Positions 49,624 to 58,739 of a DNA stretch of 64,000 nucleotides are shown here, piece after piece. Positions within the stretch are counted from its first letter, which is position 1. Every line of letters starts with the position of its first letter. Below the pieces are notes generated by a model that worked only from the letters and a program-made list of their open reading frames with translations, did not search any database and was not told the DNA's origin. The stretch is from Hymenobacter yonginensis (GTDB taxonomy: Bacteria > Bacteroidota > Bacteroidia > Cytophagales > Hymenobacteraceae), in assembly GCF_027625995.1 (NCBI RefSeq), contig NZ_CP115396.1, positions 1,426,001 to 1,490,000 of the forward strand. Direction: 5' to 3'. A program made the position numbers and the translations under genes.

Positions 49624-50304
49624 CTACTCAGTTACTCTATACCCAATTCCGCGCACGGTTTCCAGGAAGTCGGCGGGGGCAAAGGCCGTGAGCTTCTTGC
49701 GGATGTTCTTGATGTGCACGTCGATGTAGTTGGAGTCGGAGTCGTCTTCCAGCACATTGCCCCACAGGTGCTCACCCAGCTGCAGGCGCGTGAGCACGCG
49801 GCCCTTATGCAGCAGCAGATAGTGCAGCAGGTCGAATTCCTTTTTGGTGAGCGGCACTTCCTGCTCGCCGTGGCGTAGCACGCGGGCCGTCACGTCCATC
49901 TCGAAACCTTGGCCGAAGGTGATTTCCTGGCGCCGCAAACCAAACTTGCGGCGCGTGATGGCCTGCATCCGGCTTTGCAGCTCCAGCAGCGAAAACGGCT
50001 TGGGCAGGTAGTCATCGGCACCCAGGTCCAGGCCTTTGATCCGGTCGTCGAGGTCGCCGCGAGCCGTCAGGATGATGAAGGAAGCTTCCTGCTTATCGTT
50101 CTGGCGGGCTTCGCGCAGCAAATCCAGGCCGTCGCCGCCGGGCAGGCCCAGGTCCAGCAGCACGAAATCGTAGCTGTTGACATAGATTTTCTCGGAAGCC
50201 TCCGCAAAGGTGAAGGCTGAATCGACGAGGTACTGCGACTGCAGCAGGAACTGCTTCACCTCTTGGTGCAGGCCTTTTTCGTCTTCGACAAGCAAAATGT
50301 GCAT
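49624..50304 (-). CDS. OmpR/PhoB-family response regulator
   Basis: The 226-residue product has an N-terminal receiver (D51 in DFVLLDLGLP, K101 region DYLPKPFS) and a C-terminal winged helix (EVPLTKKEFDLLHYLLLHKGR, DSNYIDVHIKNIRKKL, TVRGIGYRV). It is the likely partner of the HisKA kinase encoded downstream. The order regulator then kinase is usual, but here the inserted four-helix-bundle gene and about 500 nt separate them. Targets are unknown; the neighbouring osmoprotectant transporter unit upstream is a candidate from position only. Confidence 0.9.
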   Translation of the reverse strand: MHILLVEDEKGLHQEVKQFLLQSQYLVDSAFTFAEASEKIYVNSYDFVLLDLGLPGGDGLDLLREARQNDKQEASFIILTARGDLDDRIKGLDLGADDYLPKPFSLLELQSRMQAITRRKFGLRRQEITFGQGFEMDVTARVLRHGEQEVPLTKKEFDLLHYLLLHKGRVLTRLQLGEHLWGNVLEDDSDSNYIDVHIKNIRKKLTAFAPADFLETVRGIGYRVTE

Positions 50305-50396
50305 AGAAACGGACTAAGTGTGGTGCAACATACGCCTCCCAGGCGTGAAGAGAGCGTGAAGTACCGCAAAATGGGCCCACGAAGTACGCAGGCGAA

Positions 50397-51965
50397 TTAC
50401 CTCAGGTATGCACTCAGCTCTGAAATAGAGCTGATGCCCAGCGCCTGCGCCTGCTGGCGGCGCATCAGTAGGGCATAGGTGTTGTTGAAGCCCAGTGGCG
50501 CCAGCCACTCCAACTGGTAGCGTCGCCGGAACTGCTGGCGCACGTAGCCGAACACCGCCCCGGCATCGGCCCCCAGCGAATCGACTGTGGCGGGCGGGGG
50601 CTGCAGCAACACCAGCAGCCCGGTGCCGCTGTATTCGGGGTACATGTCGATGGCGCCGCTGCGCAAGGCCTCGAAGCAGATGGTGGTACCGCCCAGCCCG
50701 GTTTTGGTGCTTACGTCCAGCGAAGTGTAGCCCCGGATCAGGCTGGCGTACAGCTCGGCCAGAATGTACTGCTCGGCGAAGATCTTGGAGCCCAGCTTCA
50801 CGACGGGCGCGTCCGCGCTCAGCGGCCGGGGCGCCCGCCACAGCCCGCGCCGCCGCAGAAACGCCAGGGCCACCGCCTTCGGCTCCTCGTGCAGGTAGTC
50901 AACGCGGTAGTTGAGGTCGGTCATCACGGAGTCGGAGAGCTGGCCGGCCAGCATCCCGAACACGGCCCGCAGCTCGGGGTGCTCCGTGAGGAGCCCGGCC
51001 CGCACCACGGGGGCCGCGAAGTAGGGCGGAAACACGTGCCGGTCGTCGTGGAGCACGCGCAGGTGGTAGGCTTTGATGCGGCCGTCGGTGGAGTAGCCGT
51101 CGATGAGGTCGACGTTGGCGCTGCGGGCGGCCTCGTACACCAGGGCCGGGGCCAGCACCACGCTGGGCAAGCGACCCAAGCCGTAGGCCTGGCGCAGACC
51201 CGGTAGCCCGTCGGCCCGGCCGATGAACTCGGGGCTGAAGCCGGCCAGCAGCTTGCCGGTGGCGCGGGGCAGCAAATAGAGGCCCGCCAGCAGCGGCAGC
51301 GCCACCAGCAGCCCGCGTCCCACCGCCACCAGCTTCCGCCCCGACAGCCGCTGCACGCCGCCCAGCGTGGCATCAAAGGCCAGCGCCAGAGCCGCCGCCG
51401 GAATGGCACCGGCCAGAATCATTACCGGGTTATTGAGGGCAATGCCGCCAAAAATGAACTCGCCGAGGCCGCCCGCCGCCACGTACGCCGCGAGCGTGGC
51501 CACACCCACATTGATGACGGCCGCCGTGCGGATGCCGGCCATGAGCACCGGCAGCGCCAGCGGCAGTTCCACGCGGCGCAGCAGCTGCCCGTCGGTGAAG
51601 CCCAACCCGCGCGCGGCGTCCACCACGGCCGGCGGCACGCCCTGCACGCCTGCCACCGTGTTGCGGATGATGGGCAGCAGCGAGTAGAGGAACAGAGCCA
51701 GAATAGCCGGCCCCGGCCCGATGCCCAGCAGCGGAATCAGGAAGCCCAACAGCGCGATGCTCGGAATGGTCTGGAGCACGCCGGCCGCGCCCAGCACCCA
51801 CGGCGCTACCCGCGGCCGGCGCGTGAGCCATAGCCCCAGCGGCACGCCCACCAGCACGCCCAGCAGCAGCGAGGCGGCCGTCAGGCCGATGTGCTGCAGG
51901 GTCTGTTCGCCGAGTTTGCCGGCCTGCGTCTGCCAGAAAGCCAGGAGTTCGTGGAGCGTATTCAT
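50397..51965 (-). CDS. Osmoprotectant ABC permease fused to a permuted substrate-binding domain
   Basis: The 522-residue product imports a betaine- or choline-like solute. Residues 1-205 are an OpuB/ProW-type permease (about six helices; VVDAARGLGFTDGQLLRRVELPLALP is the loop that meets the ATPase). A seventh helix (212-232) leads to a binding domain whose halves are in swapped order: residues 240-376 match the usual second half (STDGRI, HVFPPYFAAPVVR, LNYRVD) and 386-522 match the usual first half (GSKIFAEQ, PEYSGTGLL, LGFNNTYALLMR). The normal order of OpuBC/OpuCC proteins is the reverse. It overlaps the ATPase gene by four bases. Confidence 0.88.
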   Translation of the reverse strand: MNTLHELLAFWQTQAGKLGEQTLQHIGLTAASLLLGVLVGVPLGLWLTRRPRVAPWVLGAAGVLQTIPSIALLGFLIPLLGIGPGPAILALFLYSLLPIIRNTVAGVQGVPPAVVDAARGLGFTDGQLLRRVELPLALPVLMAGIRTAAVINVGVATLAAYVAAGGLGEFIFGGIALNNPVMILAGAIPAAALALAFDATLGGVQRLSGRKLVAVGRGLLVALPLLAGLYLLPRATGKLLAGFSPEFIGRADGLPGLRQAYGLGRLPSVVLAPALVYEAARSANVDLIDGYSTDGRIKAYHLRVLHDDRHVFPPYFAAPVVRAGLLTEHPELRAVFGMLAGQLSDSVMTDLNYRVDYLHEEPKAVALAFLRRRGLWRAPRPLSADAPVVKLGSKIFAEQYILAELYASLIRGYTSLDVSTKTGLGGTTICFEALRSGAIDMYPEYSGTGLLVLLQPPPATVDSLGADAGAVFGYVRQQFRRRYQLEWLAPLGFNNTYALLMRRQQAQALGISSISELSAYLR

Positions 51966-52981
51966 GGCTTCGATAGACGGTGGACAGCCTGCCCAAAAGC
52001 ACTCATCAGCGAGGCTAGGGTGAAGGGTACGGCCGGCGCCTCAGCGGCTGCCGGTTGCGTCAGCAGCACCCGCTCGGTGGCCGGGTCTGAGACCAGGGCG
52101 TCAGCGCTGAGAGCCTCCAATGCTTCCTGGATGGTTGCTGTAAGTGGCAGGGTTTTATGGTTTGAAGATGAGTTGTTTGTGTACTCGGAAGCTAAATCGG
52201 GTAGCACGTCCTGCAGCTGTAGCGTGCGGAACTGCAGGCTCAGCTTTTCGGCCTCGAAGAAGCGCCGCGCGAAGTCGTTGGCGGGCTGGAACAGCAGCTC
52301 CCGCGGAGTGCCCAACTGCTGCGCGCGGCCGGCGTCCAGCAGCAGAATTCGGTCGGCCAACTCGAAGGCTTCCTGCACGTCGTGGGTCACCAGCACCATG
52401 GTTTTGCGGCGCAGTTCCTCCAGCTCCCGGAACTCGCGCCGGATGCCGGCCCGCGTAATCGGGTCGAGGGCGCCGAAGGGCTCGTCGAGCAGCACCAGCG
52501 GCGGGTCGGCGGCCAGGGCGCGGGCCAGCCCCACCCGCTGCTGCTGCCCACCCGACAGCTGGTGCGGGTATTGCTGGGCGTAGCGCTCCGGCGGCAAGTG
52601 CAGGCGCGCCAGCAGCTCGTGGGTGCGCTGGGCAATGGCGGCCGGCGCGTGGCCCAGCAGCCCTGGCACCACACCCACATTCTCGGCTACGGTGTAGTGC
52701 GGCAGCAAGCCCACCTGCTGAATCACGTAGCCGATGCCGCGGCGCAGCTGTTCGGGCGGCAGTTGGCGCACATCCTGGCCGGCCAGCTCCACGGTGCCGC
52801 TGTCGGGCTCCACGAGGCGGTTGAGCATGCGCAGCAGCGTGGTTTTGCCGCAGCCGCTGGGGCCCAGCAGCACCAGCGTCTCGCCGGGCTGCAGCGCAAA
52901 CGTCACATCCTGCACCACGGCGTGCGGGCCGTAGCGCTTGGTCAGGTGGTGTACCGCAAGGGCGGGGGTAGGCGTAGGCAT
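51962..52981 (-). CDS. Osmoprotectant ABC transporter ATP-binding protein
   Basis: The 339-residue product starts at ATG 52981 (MPTPTPALAVHHLTKRYG). It has Walker A GPSGCGKTTL, the Q-loop region IGYVIQQVGLLPHYTV typical of glycine-betaine importers, signature LSGGQQQRVGLARAL, Walker B VLLDEPFGALDPITRAG and H-loop LVTHDVQEAFELADR. The C-terminal 90 residues lack a clear CBS pair; ATIQEALEALSADAL may be a remnant. It is the first gene of a two-gene unit with the permease-binding fusion. Confidence 0.92.
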   Translation of the reverse strand: MPTPTPALAVHHLTKRYGPHAVVQDVTFALQPGETLVLLGPSGCGKTTLLRMLNRLVEPDSGTVELAGQDVRQLPPEQLRRGIGYVIQQVGLLPHYTVAENVGVVPGLLGHAPAAIAQRTHELLARLHLPPERYAQQYPHQLSGGQQQRVGLARALAADPPLVLLDEPFGALDPITRAGIRREFRELEELRRKTMVLVTHDVQEAFELADRILLLDAGRAQQLGTPRELLFQPANDFARRFFEAEKLSLQFRTLQLQDVLPDLASEYTNNSSSNHKTLPLTATIQEALEALSADALVSDPATERVLLTQPAAAEAPAVPFTLASLMSAFGQAVHRLSKP

Positions 52982-53107
52982 AGGCTGTAAGGTAGCGACG
53001 GATGCGACAGCAGCAACCGGCACGAGGGCTGATGCGCTGCCGCCGAAGTGGATGGGACCGTGGTGGGTGCAGAGCTGGCAACCTGGCTTTGCGGCAGCAG
53101 CCTAACA

Positions 53108-53142
53108 AAGAAAAGGCTCCCCCGGCGACGGGAGAGCCTTTG
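53108..53142 (-). terminator. Terminator after the T9SS substrate gene
   Basis: AAAGGCTCCC (53112-53121) pairs with GGGAGAGCCTTT (with a two-base bulge) and a T run lies on the minus-strand side. It lies 25 nt after the minus-strand stop at 53167. Confidence 0.75.
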
Positions 53143-53166
53143 TCAAGCTGATTTCAAGCGGCAAGC

Positions 53167-54585
53167 CTACTGCTTCACCACTTTCAGCACCGCCGACTGG
53201 CCCGCAACTGCCACCCGGGCCAGGTACATGCCGGCTGGCAGCTGCGCCAGCTCCAGCGTGAGGAGCTGGCCGGCAGAAGCCGGGAAAGCCTGCTGATGCA
53301 CGCGGCGGCCGGCCAGCGTCAAGAGCTCCACCGTGGTTGGCTGCCCGGCCTCGGCGCCCGCCACCGTCAGCACGAGTTGGCTGCCGAAGGGATTCGGGGC
53401 GGCCGTAACCTGCAGCGGCTGACCGGTTTTGCGCCCGGCCGTGAGGGCCAGCACCGGCGAAGTGGTGCTGGTGCCGTCCTGGTCGATCTGCAGCAGGCGG
53501 TAGTAGCGCACGCCGGCCTGTGTGGTGGGGTGCTGGTAGCTGTACTGGCGGCGCTGGCTGGACGTGCCGGCTGCCTGCACGCGGCCCACCGTCCGGAAGG
53601 TGCGGCCATCGGTGCTGGCTTGTACCTCAAAGGCGGCTGAGTTGACTTCCTGCGCGGTCTGCCAGGTCAGGGTGGTTTGGGTGGTGGCGGCTTCGCCTCC
53701 AAAAGCCGTCAGCTCTACGGGCAGCGGTGGGTTGAAGAACGTGGCAGCCTGCGCGTTGTACGCTACAAATGCAATGTCGCTGCTACCGCTCAGCAACACC
53801 TGGAAGCCGCGGATTGCGCTGGCGTTAGCTGCTGTAATGCCAAAGGCGCTCAGATCGGCCGACCACAGCCGTAGTGGCCGGTCGGTGCGAGTGAACCCGC
53901 TAGTTAGCGTCATGGGGTTTTTGGAGGCTTCATAAAAATCAGCCGTCCAATTAGCTACCACCCCAATGTTTGTGAAAGTCACCGCCACCGTATTGCCCAC
54001 GACCTGGCCGTTGGCATCCAGAAACTGATACCGGTCTTGGGCGCTGGATGGATCAGCAAACTGGGTGACCAGAATATCCGGAATACCGTCGGCGGCGGCG
54101 GCGGGCACCACTTGCGAGATGGTGAAGGTAAGCGTACCGGCCGGGGCATTGGCCGTGCCCGTGCCCAGGTTAAGGCCATTGCGGCCGTCGCGCAGGTAAA
54201 ACGGGATGTTGTTGGACGGCGGGGGAGAACTGGCGCCATTTGGCACGCCATCGTAGCTGGCGCCCAACCCTACCTTGGTATTGGGGTCAGTGATGGTGCC
54301 AAGGCTTTCCACTGGCAGCCCCTTGTACTGTCCGGCTACGAATGTCAGGCCCCGAGCTGTCAGCAGGGCATCGTCCACGCCAGTGGAGTAGCGCGTGCCG
54401 CTCAGCGTAAAAGCCAGCAGGTCATGCGAATTGTCGGGCTTGACGGGGTTGATGGCGGTGGTAGAGCTCTGGAAAAAGCCCCCGAAGTCGGTGATGATTT
54501 CCGTGACGTTGTTGACGGATTGCGCGGATGCGTACTTGGCTTGGAGCAGGCAGATAGCTGCTAATAGGATAGTCTTCGAAGGCAT
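53167..54585 (-). CDS. Secreted protein with type IX secretion sorting tail
   Basis: The 472-residue product has a signal peptide (TILLAAICLLQAKYASAQ), a large middle part of unknown fold rich in Asn, Thr and Ala, and a type A Por secretion tail at about 395-472: APNPFGSQLVLTVAGAEAG, then VELLTLAGRRVHQQAFPA and the closing AGMYLARVAVAGQSAVLKVVKQ. That tail sends proteins through the type IX machinery to the outer surface. A fibronectin-like module may precede it (LPVELTAFGGEAATTQTTLTWQTAQEVN). Function of the cargo part is unknown. Confidence 0.92.
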   Translation of the reverse strand: MPSKTILLAAICLLQAKYASAQSVNNVTEIITDFGGFFQSSTTAINPVKPDNSHDLLAFTLSGTRYSTGVDDALLTARGLTFVAGQYKGLPVESLGTITDPNTKVGLGASYDGVPNGASSPPPSNNIPFYLRDGRNGLNLGTGTANAPAGTLTFTISQVVPAAAADGIPDILVTQFADPSSAQDRYQFLDANGQVVGNTVAVTFTNIGVVANWTADFYEASKNPMTLTSGFTRTDRPLRLWSADLSAFGITAANASAIRGFQVLLSGSSDIAFVAYNAQAATFFNPPLPVELTAFGGEAATTQTTLTWQTAQEVNSAAFEVQASTDGRTFRTVGRVQAAGTSSQRRQYSYQHPTTQAGVRYYRLLQIDQDGTSTTSPVLALTAGRKTGQPLQVTAAPNPFGSQLVLTVAGAEAGQPTTVELLTLAGRRVHQQAFPASAGQLLTLELAQLPAGMYLARVAVAGQSAVLKVVKQ

Positions 54586-54797
54586 GCAGGGAGAAAAAAG
54601 GACAGAATCGGGCCGCTTTGGCCAAGCTATAAGGTGTGCGAAGCCACAAACCTACTGTCAGATTTTGATAGAATTGTGCTAAACCAATAAAAAATAAGTT
54701 CGCCTGAACCCTCACGGATACCTTACTCGATGCCGCCGCCGAAATTCTATAGCCCGCTCAGATTGCTCCCCGGCGGATTTCTTGCGTGCTTTAGCCC

Positions 54798-55790
54798 ATG
54801 AAACGACTCTACTGCGCCCTGCTGCTGCTGGCCGGCCTGGCCCGACCGGCCGTCGCCCAAGTGTACCGCACCACCGACCCGCTGGCCCACACCTACAGCA
54901 TCGTGGCCCGCGACCCGGCCACCGGCGACCTGGCCGTGGCCGTGCAAAGCCACTGGTTTTCGGTGGGCACCAGCGTGAGTTGGGCCGAAGCCGGGGTAGG
55001 GGCCATTGCCACCCAGTCGTTTACCAACAAGTCGTTTGGGCCACGCGGGCTGGCGCTGCTGCGCGCCGGCAAAACCGCCCAGCAAGCCCTCGACGAGCTG
55101 CTCAGCACCGACGAAGGCCGCGACGTGCGCCAGGTGGCCATCGTGGACAGCAAAGGCAACGTGGCCACCCACACCGGCGCCAAGTGTATTGATTTTGCCG
55201 GCCACCGGCAGGGTACCCAGTTTTCGGTGCAGGCCAATATGATGCTCACCGAGAAGGTACCTGCCGCCATGCAGCAGGCGTTTGAGGCCGGCACCAAGCT
55301 GCCGCTGCCCGAGCGCATGCTGGCCGCCCTCGACGCGGCCCAGGCCGCCGGCGGCGACGTGCGCGGGCGGCAGTCGGCGGCGCTGTTGGTGGTGCGGGCC
55401 AAGCCGGGCGCGGGCATTTGGGAAGACCGCCTCGTGGACCTGCGCGTGGACGATGCCGCCGAGCCGCTCAAAGAGTTGCGCCGCCTGCTGAGTTTGCACC
55501 GCGCCTACGAGCACATGAACGCCGGCGACCTAGCCGTGGAGAAAAACGACGTGCCGGGCGCCATCCGCGAGTATGAAGCCGCCGAAAGGCTGTTTCCCAA
55601 CAACCTGGAAATGCGCTACTGGCACGCCATCAGCCTGGCCAACAAAGAGCAGGTGCCGGCCGCGCTGAAGCTGCTGGCCCCCATTTTCCGGCAGGAGCCC
55701 AACTGGCGTGAGCTCACCGGCCGCCTGCCCAATGTGGGGCTGCTGACGGTGAGTGCCGCCGAACTGAAGCAGATTCTTAGCCTGAAATAA
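54798..55790 (+). CDS. DUF1028 Ntn-hydrolase-like protein with TPR-like tail
   Basis: The 330-residue product has a signal peptide (MKRLYCALLLLAGLARPAVA). Residues 22-235 are DUF1028: TYSIVARDPATGDLAVAVQSHWFSVG, GAIATQSFTNKSFGPRG, then TGAKCIDFAGHRQGTQFSVQANMM. The fold is Ntn-hydrolase-like, and the true substrate is not established. The C-terminal 80 residues form TPR-like helices (DVPGAIREYEAAERLFPNNLEMRYWHAISLAN), not usual for the family. The start is set by the signal peptide. Confidence 0.85.
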   Translation: MKRLYCALLLLAGLARPAVAQVYRTTDPLAHTYSIVARDPATGDLAVAVQSHWFSVGTSVSWAEAGVGAIATQSFTNKSFGPRGLALLRAGKTAQQALDELLSTDEGRDVRQVAIVDSKGNVATHTGAKCIDFAGHRQGTQFSVQANMMLTEKVPAAMQQAFEAGTKLPLPERMLAALDAAQAAGGDVRGRQSAALLVVRAKPGAGIWEDRLVDLRVDDAAEPLKELRRLLSLHRAYEHMNAGDLAVEKNDVPGAIREYEAAERLFPNNLEMRYWHAISLANKEQVPAALKLLAPIFRQEPNWRELTGRLPNVGLLTVSAAELKQILSLK

Positions 55791-55822
55791 GTCCGACCGT
55801 GTTCTTCCTGCCCCCGTTTTTT

Positions 55823-56395
55823 ATGTCTGCTTTCCGCCCTGCCGCTTTTCGTTTGCTTCTCTGGCTGCTGCCGCTCTGGCTGGCTGGCAGCGGCTGTACC
55901 GCCTCGAAGCAGACGCCGGCAACCAGCGCCTCCTACACCACGGTCTATGTCGTGCGCCACGCCGAGAAAGACCTCACGCCCGGCCTCGCCGACCCACCCC
56001 TGACACCTGCCGGAGAGCAGCGGGCCCTGGCTTTGCGCGAAACGCTGAATAAGGTACCGCTGGACGCAGTATTCTCCACGGCCACCACCCGCACCCGCGC
56101 CACGGCCGCCCCGCTGGCGGTCCTGAAAAACCAGCAGGTCGTGCCCTACGACGCCAAGCAGCTGCCTGCCCTGGCCGCCCGCATCCGGCGCGACTACCAG
56201 GGGCGCACGGTGCTGGTGGTCGGCCATTCCAACACCATCCTGGAAACCGTGGAAGCCCTGGGCGCCGCCCGCCCGGTGCCCACCGTCGGCGACAACGAGT
56301 ACGACTACTTGCTGGAAGTACGCATCCCGGCGGATTCCACCCGTACCGCTACGGCCACCGCCCGGCGCTACGGGGTGCGTAGCGCCGGCCAGTAA
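55823..56395 (+). CDS. Histidine-phosphatase-family lipoprotein
   Basis: The 190-residue product starts at MSAFRPAAFRLLLWLLPLW; an upstream in-frame GTG is less likely. Its lipobox is LAGSGCTAS, so it is lipid-anchored in the envelope. The phosphatase core has TVYVVRHAEK (catalytic His), TATTRTRATAAPLA (Arg), and the later VLVVGHSNTI (second His). Family members remove phosphate from small molecules or proteins; the substrate is unknown. It follows DUF1028 by 32 nt and precedes the M28 gene, probably in one unit. Confidence 0.85.
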   Translation: MSAFRPAAFRLLLWLLPLWLAGSGCTASKQTPATSASYTTVYVVRHAEKDLTPGLADPPLTPAGEQRALALRETLNKVPLDAVFSTATTRTRATAAPLAVLKNQQVVPYDAKQLPALAARIRRDYQGRTVLVVGHSNTILETVEALGAARPVPTVGDNEYDYLLEVRIPADSTRTATATARRYGVRSAGQ

Positions 56396-56491
56396 CGGGC
56401 GCGCCGCTGCAACCCGCCCCGCTTTTCCTGCTACTTTAGCCGCGCTGTGCCACCCCAGGCGCTGCCGGTTTCTCTCGTTTTTCTGCTCTCT

Positions 56492-57877
56492 ATGATTTCA
56501 TCTTTCCGTCGCCTTACCCTGGCTGGCCTGCTGCTGGCCGCCGCCCCGGTAGCCGCCCAGACTGCCCCCGCCACCGACTCCCTGGCCATCCGCCGCCTCT
56601 ACGACGAAGCCCTGCTGCGCGGGCAGAGCTACGACAACTTGCGTGAGCTGTGCACCAAGATCGGCGGGCGCCTCAGCGGCTCGCCACAGGCCGAGCAGGC
56701 CGTGCAGTGGGGAAAGCGCGAGATGGAAAAGATGGGCCTCGACCGGGTGTATCTGCAGGAGGTGATGGTGCCGCACTGGGTGCGGGGCGCCAAGGAAAAG
56801 GGCCGCGCCACCGGCGCCAAAGGCAAGGGCGTCGACTTCAACGTGTGCGCGCTGGGCGGCTCCGTCGGGACGGGCGGCAAGCTGAAGGCGCAGATAGTGG
56901 AGGTGCACAGCATGGCCGAGCTGGCGGCGTTACCCGCTGATAAAGTGAAAGGTAAGTTCGTGTTCTTCAACCGCCCGATGAACCCCGTGCACGTGGAAAC
57001 CGGCCGGGCCTACGGCGAAGCCGGCGACCAGCGCCGCAGCGGCGCCTCCGAGGCCGCCAAGCGCGGTGCCATCGGGGCGCTGGTGCGCAGCCTCACGCTC
57101 ACCCACGACGACTACCCCCACACCGGCACCATGCGCTACGACGAGGCCGTGGCCAAGGTGCCCGCCGCCGCCCTCAGCACCAATGGCGCCGACCAGCTCA
57201 GCCAGCTGCTCAAAGCCGACCCCAACCTTCAGTTTGAGCTGGACATGAGCTGCCAGACCCTGCCCGACGTGAAGAGCTACAACGTAGTCGGCGAACTGAA
57301 AGGCTCGAAGTACCCCGACGAAATCATCACCGTCGGCGGCCACCTCGATTCGTGGGATTTGGCCCAGGGCGCCCACGACGACGGCACGGGCTGCGTGCAA
57401 AGCATGGAAGTGCTGCGCCTGCTGAAGGCCTCGGGCCTGAAGCCTGAGCGCACCGTGCGGGCCGTGCTGTTTATGAACGAGGAAAACGGCGTGCGCGGCG
57501 GCGAGAAATACGCCGAGCTGGCCAAAGCCGCCAACGAAAAGCACTTGGCCGCCATGGAGTCGGATGGGGGCGGGTTCACGCCGCGCGGCTTCAACATTGA
57601 GGCCGATGCCGCCACGGTGCGCAAGGTGCAGCAGTGGCAGCCGCTGCTGCGCCCCTACGGCAGCGCCGAGTTCAACGCCGGCCACGCCGGCACCGACATC
57701 GGCCCGCTGAAAGCCCAAACCAAAGCCCTCATCGGCTTCGACTGCGACTCCCAGCGCTACTTCGACCTGCACCATGCCGCCACCGACACCTTCGACAAGG
57801 TAAACCGCCGCGAACTGGAACTGGGCGGCGCCAGCATGGCCGCGCTGGTGTACCTGATGAGTAAGTACGGGTTGTAA
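56492..57877 (+). CDS. Secreted M28-family peptidase
   Basis: The 461-residue product starts at ATG 56492 and has a signal peptide (LTLAGLLLAAAPVAAQ). A PA-domain-like insertion covers residues 130-240. The zinc site reads ITVGGHLDSWDLA (His and Asp), GAHDDGTGCVQSMEVLR (bridging Asp), FMNEENGVRGG (Glu-Glu) and FDLHHAATDTFD (late His). This is a second M28 enzyme in the window and differs from the first (1257-2192) in length and the PA insertion. It probably acts on peptides in the periplasm or outside. An AATGGCTGAAC-like repeat follows its stop. Confidence 0.93.
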   Translation: MISSFRRLTLAGLLLAAAPVAAQTAPATDSLAIRRLYDEALLRGQSYDNLRELCTKIGGRLSGSPQAEQAVQWGKREMEKMGLDRVYLQEVMVPHWVRGAKEKGRATGAKGKGVDFNVCALGGSVGTGGKLKAQIVEVHSMAELAALPADKVKGKFVFFNRPMNPVHVETGRAYGEAGDQRRSGASEAAKRGAIGALVRSLTLTHDDYPHTGTMRYDEAVAKVPAAALSTNGADQLSQLLKADPNLQFELDMSCQTLPDVKSYNVVGELKGSKYPDEIITVGGHLDSWDLAQGAHDDGTGCVQSMEVLRLLKASGLKPERTVRAVLFMNEENGVRGGEKYAELAKAANEKHLAAMESDGGGFTPRGFNIEADAATVRKVQQWQPLLRPYGSAEFNAGHAGTDIGPLKAQTKALIGFDCDSQRYFDLHHAATDTFDKVNRRELELGGASMAALVYLMSKYGL

Positions 57878-57971
57878 GTTTGATGGCTGAACGGTTAAAT
57901 TGTTGGATGGCTGAATGAATAGGTAGCAAATTTGCGCAGCGGCGGTTGTGCAGCCACTACCTGCAGGCATA

Positions 57972-58532
57972 ATGACCAACCTTCAACCATTGAAATTACT
58001 CTACCTGATTGCGCTGGTGCCGCCGGAGCCGGTGCGCGGGCAGGTGTGGGCCCTGAAGCAGGAGCTGCACCAGCGCACTAGCAGCCGCAACGCCATCGGT
58101 CTGTCGCCGCACATTACGCTGGTGCCGCCTACCCGGCAGCCGGAACCGTTTACTGCGGAAGCCACGGCAAGCCTGCACGGGTTTGCAGCCACGCAAAGTG
58201 CGTTTGAGGTGCGTTTGCAGGATTTCGGCTGGTTCACGAACCGTACGCTGTTTGTGCAGGTAGCGGAAAACCCGGCTCTGCGGCAATTGCAAGCGGCGCT
58301 GATGGGCTGGTGCGGCCAGCACCTGCCCACGATTCAGCCCGAGGCGCGCCCCTACACGCCCCACATGACCCTGGCCACCCGCGACCTGCCACCCGCCCTG
58401 GTACCGGAGCTGCAGCAGGATTTCGCGGGCCGCCACTACCAGGCCACTTTCCCGGTCAAGTCCTTCGAGCTCTTCCGCCACGACCGCCGCCAGTGGCACA
58501 GCCTCGCCACCTTCCCACTACCACCAGCATAA
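57972..58532 (+). CDS. 2'-5' RNA ligase / LigT-like protein
   Basis: The 186-residue product starts at MTNLQPLKLLYLIALVPPEPV (ATG 57972). Two HxT motifs of the 2H phosphoesterase group are present, SPHITLVPP and TPHMTLATRD, about 70 residues apart. The group joins or cleaves 2'-5' phosphodiester bonds in RNA or cyclic nucleotides; the true substrate here is unknown. It is cytoplasmic and alone in its unit. A strong terminator follows. An AT-rich leader with a GAATGAATAGG stretch precedes the start. Confidence 0.9.
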   Translation: MTNLQPLKLLYLIALVPPEPVRGQVWALKQELHQRTSSRNAIGLSPHITLVPPTRQPEPFTAEATASLHGFAATQSAFEVRLQDFGWFTNRTLFVQVAENPALRQLQAALMGWCGQHLPTIQPEARPYTPHMTLATRDLPPALVPELQQDFAGRHYQATFPVKSFELFRHDRRQWHSLATFPLPPA

Positions 58533-58574
58533 AAAAAGGCCGGGCGCTTCCAACAGAAGCACCCGGCCTTTTCA
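58531..58574 (+). terminator. Terminator after the RNA-ligase-like gene
   Basis: A hairpin of AAAAGGCCGGGCGCTTC with GAAGCACCCGGCCTTTT ends in a T run just after the stop. Beyond it, repeated AATCCGTG motifs (58694-58738) fill the rest of the gap to the OmpA lipoprotein stop; no gene is seen there. Confidence 0.88.
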
Positions 58575-58739
58575 ATTGTAAGCGGAATCCGCAAGGCCGT
58601 TATTCGAAACAGTCAGAAATTGAGACAGAAGCCAGCCGTGTAACTGGCTACAAAGGCCCGCGAAGCAAAAGCTTCTCGCTACACCGAATCGTCCACAAAA
58701 TCCGTGAAATCCGCGAAAAATCCGTGCTAATCCGTGATC

